A stretch of 64,000 bases of DNA from Rhyzopertha dominica. Taxonomy: Eukaryota; Arthropoda; Insecta; Coleoptera; Bostrichidae. Positions 59,144 to 64,000 of this stretch are shown here, piece after piece. A program made the position numbers and the translations under genes. The DNA is taken from contig QCXZ01000041.1 in assembly GCA_025024175.1 (NCBI GenBank), positions 739,786 through 803,785 of the forward strand. The letters run 5' to 3'. The first letter of the stretch is position 1; the number at the start of each line of letters is the position of its first letter. The notes beneath the pieces are model-generated. The model was given only the letters and a program-made list of their open reading frames with translations, did not search any database and was not told the DNA's origin.

Positions 59144-60469
59144 CGAGGCATGTTTTTTAAGTAAGTAACGTTTTGGAATTGAAAAAAGACGTGCAAAGAT
59201 ATCGCAATAATTTTATCTTACATGAAAGCCTGTACCTTAATCTACTTTTCTACATAATTTCCGTGAATATTGAGGCACTTGTCATAACGTGGCACCAGTT
59301 TTTGAACACCCTCCTCATAAAATTCTGCCGCCTGACTTGTTAACCACTGCATCACAAATGTTTCGACTTCGTTATCGTCTTAAAGACGCTGACCACCCAG
59401 GTGTTTCTTCAAGTGCAGGAACAAATGGTAGTCGCTGGGCGCCAGATCAGAGCTGTATGGAGGATGATCTAGAGTTTCCCATTTAAAAGATTTGATGAGA
59501 TCTTTGGTCCGATTAGCCACATGTGGACGGGCATTGTCATGCAGCAAAACGATATCCTTAATCAACTTGCCACGTCTTTTGTTCTGGATTGCACGACGCA
59601 GATTGTTCAATGTCTTACAATAAGACGCTGCATTGATTGTCTCATTACGAGGCAGAAACTCCACTAGCAATACTCCTTTTCTGTCCCAAAAAAACTGTGC
59701 ACATGATTTTCCGGACAGAAATTGTTTGCTTAAACTTCACTTTCTTGGGTGATGATGAATGTCGCCATTCCATGGATTGTTGTTTTGATTCTGGTGTGAC
59801 GTAGGCCACCCATGTTTCGTCACCAGTAACAATTTGGTCTAAAAAATCTTCACCTTCATTGTGGTACCGCTCAAGGAAAGTCAATGCACTGCCTAAACGT
59901 TGGGTTTTGTGCAAATCCGTCAACATTTTCGGAACCCAACGTGAACACAATTTCCGGTAATTCAAGTTCTCGGTCACAATGCGATACAAAACACTACGAG
60001 AATATTGAGGAAAGCAGTCGCACAATGATGAAATTGTAAAGCGTCTGTTTTCTCTCACCTTTTCGTTCACTTTCTGCACCAAATCTTCATTAACGACCGA
60101 AGGACGCCCACTCCGTTCTTCATCATGCACATTTGTGCGGCCATCTTTAAATGCTCTCACCCATTTCCTTACCATTCCATCACTCATAATGTTTTGTCCG
60201 TAAACTTCACAGATCTCACGATGAATATCGATCGGTTTTACGCCTTTAAGAAATCGTATAACAGCCCGTACTTCACAATCGGCGGGACTCACGATTGTCG
60301 GAGGCATCTTAAACACTCAGTAAACAACGTATACAATGAAGAATCAAACTGTAATGGCGTCAGTGCGTAGACAACAGATGTAGGTAACCAGCGCGCATGC
60401 GCGGAACGCCGACCGTAGCGCTGCGGCGGCGGAATCGCAAAACGGTACTTACTTAAAAAACATGCCTCG
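59144..60469 (-). mobile_element. DD34D mariner transposon D
   Basis: TA flanks both ends (59142-59143, 60470-60471). The 31-bp terminal inverted repeats start CGAGGCATGTTTTTTAAG and differ at one position. Length 1326 bp, typical of mariner. The transposase fills most of the element on the minus strand. Confidence 0.95.
59242..60307 (-). pseudogene. Mariner transposase, two lesions from intact
   Basis: Start ATG at 60307 (MPPTIVSPADCEVR). Order: helix-turn-helix region, GRPS linker, WVPKMLT, catalytic TGDETWV, HDNARPHVANRT, SSDLAPSDYHLF. Exactly 34 residues separate the last two aspartates, the mariner hallmark. Corrected length would be about 354 residues, normal for mariner. Lesions: one extra T in a seven-T run at about 59690 (after MCTVF) shifts the frame, and a Lys codon after GGQRL is TAA (about 59380). 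The T-run lesion could be a sequencing error. Confidence 0.9.
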
Positions 60470-60629
60470 TAGTTGAATACCTACCGTACCATAAAATAAT
60501 CACCGATTTTTGAACTTTAACTGGATTTAGTACGACAGAGCAGCTTATTAACATAAAAGCTCATTGCTTTCGTGTTATTTTAAATGTGCATAATTCTCAG
60601 ACTCTACAAAATTACTTACTTGCCCTCCT

Positions 60630-60850
60630 AGATCTCCGGACCTAACTTTCTTAGTCTTCTTTCTCTGGGGATACTTAAAAATAAGGTACACCGCATAACA
60701 AACTATAACAGTGAGGAAGAATTACAAAATATCTCTAATAAATGCAATCGATAACATTGATAGTAGTAAATTAAAGAACGTAATGAAAAACGTAAAACAC
60801 AGATGCCAAAAATGTATTGAAACAAATGGCTAATTATTTGAGCAATATTT
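60630..60850 (+). pseudogene. C-terminal relic of a Tc1/mariner transposase
   Basis: The plus strand encodes CPPRSPDLTFLVFFLWGYLK, the third-catalytic-residue block of the same type as families A and C, but with Val where the aspartate belongs. After a one-base shift it continues NKVHRITNYNSEEELQN. No ends are recognised. Confidence 0.7.
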
Positions 60851-61500
60851 GTAACTGTTTGAACATATTCATCTTGAATAAATTGTTGATCTAATTGATT
60901 TTAATTGTTTTAAATTTGCTTTTGCCTCTCAAGGTTATCAGATCTCATATTTAAGATTTATTATTTTTATTTATTGCTCATTTTGTGTGTGTGTATGATT
61001 GTTAACGTTTCCTTTGGTAGAGATTATTAAGTTTGCTTTGTTGTCTTGTTACTACAACCTAATGTAATTGTGTGAATAAAAATTCGCATGTCGAATCCAT
61101 CAAATTAATTAGGTACACAGGCAAATGGTTTTCCAAAGCACAATATACCTGGATGAATGTTTAAAACAGTATTTATCGTTTTAGTTATGCAAATTAATGT
61201 CATGTGGGACATCAAATAAATCAGAAAAAATAGCTGAAACTGAATTTGATAAAATCCAATATGCCCCGTAAACAAACCTATTTTGATTAAAATATCTTGA
61301 AAATGGCTGAAGTTTGATAAAACAATTTTTCGCTAANTGTTAACTTTCAATTTTTTTCAAAATAATTTCTGTCCGAGTTGGAGTTCATTGCTTTTCTAAA
61401 TGGCCCATAATTATGCATTAAATTCTGCACTACTTTCCCTTTCCCTATTTAACCGACTTTCTNNCTCCACTAATAAGAAAGTTACCCAGGTGCAGTGGGA
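60851..61500. other. No gene seen
   Basis: AT-rich; N bases at 61337 and 61463-61464. Ends at ACACCCTGTATA, which resembles a Tc1/mariner tip. Confidence 0.5.
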
Positions 61501-61502
61501 CA

Positions 61503-61670
61503 CCCTGTATAAGCATCTTGATGCAACTCAAGGTGGTAGGGATAAAACTTGTGTTTTAACATAATTCGATTAATGTTGGTTCAGGATATGCCAGTTTCTG
61601 GCTTAATCTTACTGAAATTCAATTCAGAATCTTCTTGTAACATTAACATTATACAAACTTGCAACGCCAG
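61503..61670 (-). pseudogene. N-terminal relic of a Tc1/mariner transposase
   Basis: The minus strand encodes IKPETGIS, a stop, TNINRIMLKHKFYPYHLEL and HQDAY, matching the second helix-turn-helix and the HKFHPYH block of families A and C. It ends abruptly at TATACAGGGTG, so the rest has been displaced or lost. Confidence 0.6.
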
Positions 61671-61857
61671 GTTTTCGTCTATTTCTTTTGCACGTATAAC
61701 ATCAAATATATCCTACATTTTTTAAATGCAGCACTTTGTCTTGCTCCTAGGTATTTTCAATACGGACCTTTTTTTATTAAACAGCAGCAGCTAACCTGTT
61801 TTTTGATATTATATCTATCCCACAGCAGCATATATTGGCAATTACTTTGGACCAAAC

Positions 61858-61863
61858 TTTTAT
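61858..61863 (-). promoter_or_regulatory. Polyadenylation signal AATAAA
   Basis: TTTATT on the plus strand (AATAAA on the minus strand), 15 bp after the stop codon of the minus-strand gene. Confidence 0.55.
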
Positions 61864-61878
61864 TGAATAACGCAATAC

Positions 61879-62773
61879 CTATGCCGGAGCAAAATTAACG
61901 GACACCAAGTCACCAGTAAGAGCAACATAACAAAACGCACCATCAGTCGGTATCGGTTGACCTGCCAAAAACTCATTCGCTTCCGGGTTAGAAGGATCTG
62001 TTAGAGGCTTGGAACCTGCTGATTTCTTAGCTGCTTCTGCCAAAGGTATTAGCGTCTTCCACGAAGGATATTCAGTGAATGGGCCAACAACACGTAAATC
62101 ATGGATATACCTGAAACAGCTTCGACTAAATTTAGAAGATTGCAACGTAGGGTTCTTACGAAAGCAGTGCCATCATGTAGTCGTTCCTTATTCCCCGCAT
62201 ACTAGAACACGAATCCCCACATATGGAGCAAAGCATCTGAAGCCATAACGCTATCTTCGTCCTGTCATCGGAATTACTGATTAGGGTTGCGTACGGACGA
62301 GCCAGATAGATCATGAATTGGAATTCTTGATCTAGGATATCGTCCAAGGCATGATCTTCAATACACTCGGCTCGATCTTCGTGCACCGAGCATTCTAAAG
62401 CCTTGTAGTCATCGGGAAGACCCTCCAAAGTTTCCTGCCACATTTTATCTTTTTCCCACTCAGCTGCCGGATACACCTCCTTTTCTAGGTCTTCCAGTTC
62501 TGGAAGGGCGCCTTCTGGAACTGGCATACTGAACATGCCGCCTATTTCGTCCGAGACCAGCGTAAGGGTGACGTAGAGGAGGTATCTGTTGCGTTTCTCC
62601 TTGAACTGGACCCCGTGGTATTCCGGACCGAATAATTTTTTGATCCACGGGATTATTTCCTCTCTGTCGCGAGCGCTGCTTAGTGCTGGCCCCACGATTC
62701 GCAATACGGAACTGTAGTAGAGGAACTCGGAGTTTAGAGCGTCTGGTTTGTTCCTGGTTTTCTCGTCACTCAT
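61879..62773 (-). CDS. Two-exon gene, tandem DUF4485-like protein
   Basis: Exon 1 (62773-62160) and exon 2 (62110-61879) join in frame across a 49-bp GTAAGA...TTTCAG intron, giving 281 residues (MALLS then YIHDLRVVGPF). An in-frame stop lies seven codons before the ATG. Two similar halves are visible. Residues ~14-95 read LNSEFLYYSSVLRIV, IIPWIKKLFGP, EKRNRYLLYVTL. Residues ~165-250 read LDQEFQFMIYLARPY, IALWLQMLC, GIRNDYMMALL, VVGPFTEYPSWKTL. This EF-Y...WIKKL...RN-Y-LL pattern is what I recall of DUF4485, a domain seen at the N-terminus of a centrosomal coiled-coil protein (CEP112). The match is from memory and untested. The middle is acidic and Cys-containing. No signal peptide or membrane segment, so cytoplasmic. 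Function unknown. Confidence 0.85.
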
Positions 62774-62799
62774 GCTGAAATTTCGATGTGGATTTTATG

Positions 62800-62840
62800 A
62801 AGCTGAATACCTGTCAAATGACACTGACAATTTTACTGGC
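62800..62840 (-). promoter_or_regulatory. Possible initiator of the DUF4485-like gene
   Basis: Minus-strand TCAGTG (62827-62822) fits the arthropod initiator TCAGT, about 50 bp before the ATG. TTTGACA follows. AAATTTCAGC right at the ATG could also be a 5'-UTR splice acceptor. Confidence 0.3.
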
Positions 62841-64000
62841 GAAATATTTGTCGTATGTCAAATTTGGTACCTACTCTTATATTATCCAATTATGTTGTTG
62901 AACTCGACAGTTTACTTCACATTTTAGCATCAGGTTTTTCACGACTGTCCCGTCACAGTTATGAAAATCTATAAATGTTGAAAACGGCATTACTGCAAAT
63001 ATAACATGTGTAACTCCCTATTTTGGACAAATATAATATTGCATTTGTACAATGTTGGCAAAATTCTTCTGTTATTTTCTAAAGACCTCTCTCTAGGCAC
63101 GGATTTAGGGAATGAGCATTGGGGCGATCGCTCCCCCCCCCCCCTCTAAAGCTTAAAACGCAAAACTAAATAATTTCAAGACTCTGATTTTTATTTATTT
63201 TTAATTTTATTTAATATTAATGTAGTTTTAAGCCTAATCCAACTGCAAATGACTTTGACAATTTATCCATTTATTCACCCCTTATAATTAGGTTTTGCTT
63301 TTTTTTCATTGCCATTACATTCAAGAAGTATAAAACCAAAAAAATAAACGTGCAATTATTTTTAATAATTTGTGATTATTAGGTAACTTTTTAGACTACA
63401 TACAGATTGAAACGTGACGATGAAAGTATTAACTTTTAACCTGTTATTTCAAAAAAAAATCTGGGGATTTCCTTTCACAGTCTTTTACATTGAAAAAAGA
63501 TACGGTAACAAACCTGAAATGCATATTTAATCATCTTTATCCACTAAAAGCAGTCTTATTGTTATGACTGACCACTAATTTTAAGATTGTATTATCTGTT
63601 GTTTCTCAGTGTTTTACATTCAAATAAAAAGATACTAACGGGCCTCAAAATAAATTTTAAACCTGCTTTTTTCAAAAGATTCTGCGGGGGAGGACTCCCT
63701 GACACTTCCCCCAAATGTTATTAGATTTTTATAGAAATTCTTTAGCGTTTGTATTTTCATGTCCCTGCCTCTCTCCAGATGCCACTAGAGACACCAACGA
63801 ATGTCTAAAGCAATGCCTTATTAGTGTTTGGTATTGCAAGGTAGAGACCGATCATATTTACACACTGTAATGTTTCACAAAAAATCTGTCGTGGTTTCTA
63901 TTTCTTTTATTTTTGATGAGGTCAACAAAATTAACGCCAGCGATATTTCAACCAGTGACCGTGGTGGTAAAAAAGACAGCTTCATCTTTTTTAGATATCC
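62841..64000. other. No gene seen; decayed repeat sequence
   Basis: A poly-C run at about 63130-63143 follows CGGATTTAGGG. GCGGGGGAGGACTCCC at about 63684 resembles sequence often found near hAT-type element ends, but this is a weak impression. Two imperfect direct repeats (TTTTACATT then AAAAAGATAC) occur at about 63482 and 63612. Confidence 0.4.

Noticed and set aside
63100..63720. hAT-like element suggested by CGGATTTAGGG...C-run and GGGGGAGGACTCCC
   Set aside because: No inverted termini, target duplication or transposase sequence seen; only a vague resemblance, so not called as an element.

Overview
This is a transposon-rich, AT-rich eukaryotic window, most likely from an insect. The reasons are very short GT-AG introns (49, 56 and 58 bp), an arthropod-type secreted serine-protease homologue, several Tc1/mariner families flanked by TA, and Penelope-like retroelements encoding a GIY-YIG nuclease. 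I cannot name the order or species from sequence alone. I found no rRNA, tRNA or CRISPR array. Scattered N bases and poly-C/G runs mark assembly uncertainty.

Host genes. Two are well supported. (1) A four-exon plus-strand gene at 26760-28146 encodes a secreted chymotrypsin-fold protein of about 299 residues in which all three catalytic residues are replaced. It starts only 121 bp beyond a transposon end. (2) A two-exon minus-strand gene at 61879-62773 encodes a 281-residue protein that appears to be two tandem DUF4485-like domains. Three further candidate plus-strand exons have strong splice sites: a signal-peptide-like exon at 13508-13616 and two microexons of 33 and 30 nt at 10399 and 57513. 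All three fit phase-1 introns. They may belong to one or more genes with very large introns spanning the window, but this is inference.

Mobile DNA, left to right. Six copies (P1-P6) of one Penelope-like element lie at 2.97-4.80, 6.42-6.88, 11.71-12.97, 29.94-30.51, 39.72-40.54 and 47.11-49.01 kb. All are truncated or broken. Four keep a 3' tail containing a 40-nt hammerhead-ribozyme-like motif. A Tc1/mariner element with D-D(41)D spacing and terminal inverted repeats of over 400 bp has an intact 368-codon transposase at 6926-9181 and a broken copy at 41684-43936. A second D-D(41)D family with ~60-bp repeats has dead copies at 25267-26638 and 50461-51826. A nearly intact DD34D mariner lies at 59144-60469. 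Degenerate transposase pieces lie at 53.9, 60.6 and 61.5 kb, and a THAP zinc-finger relic at 54.7 kb. Non-LTR reverse-transcriptase relics lie at 17.2, 23.0-24.1, 35.5-36.0, 37.6 and 46.7-49.2 kb; P6 splits the last.

Repeats. A tandem array with an exact 294-bp period (19.56-20.65 kb) abuts one copy of another repeat family (R). Two more R copies form an inverted pair around P5. Diverged relatives of the 294-bp unit lie at 36.0-36.3 kb. The remaining sequence is AT-rich with scattered CpG-richer, apparently single-copy islands that have no convincing ORFs.
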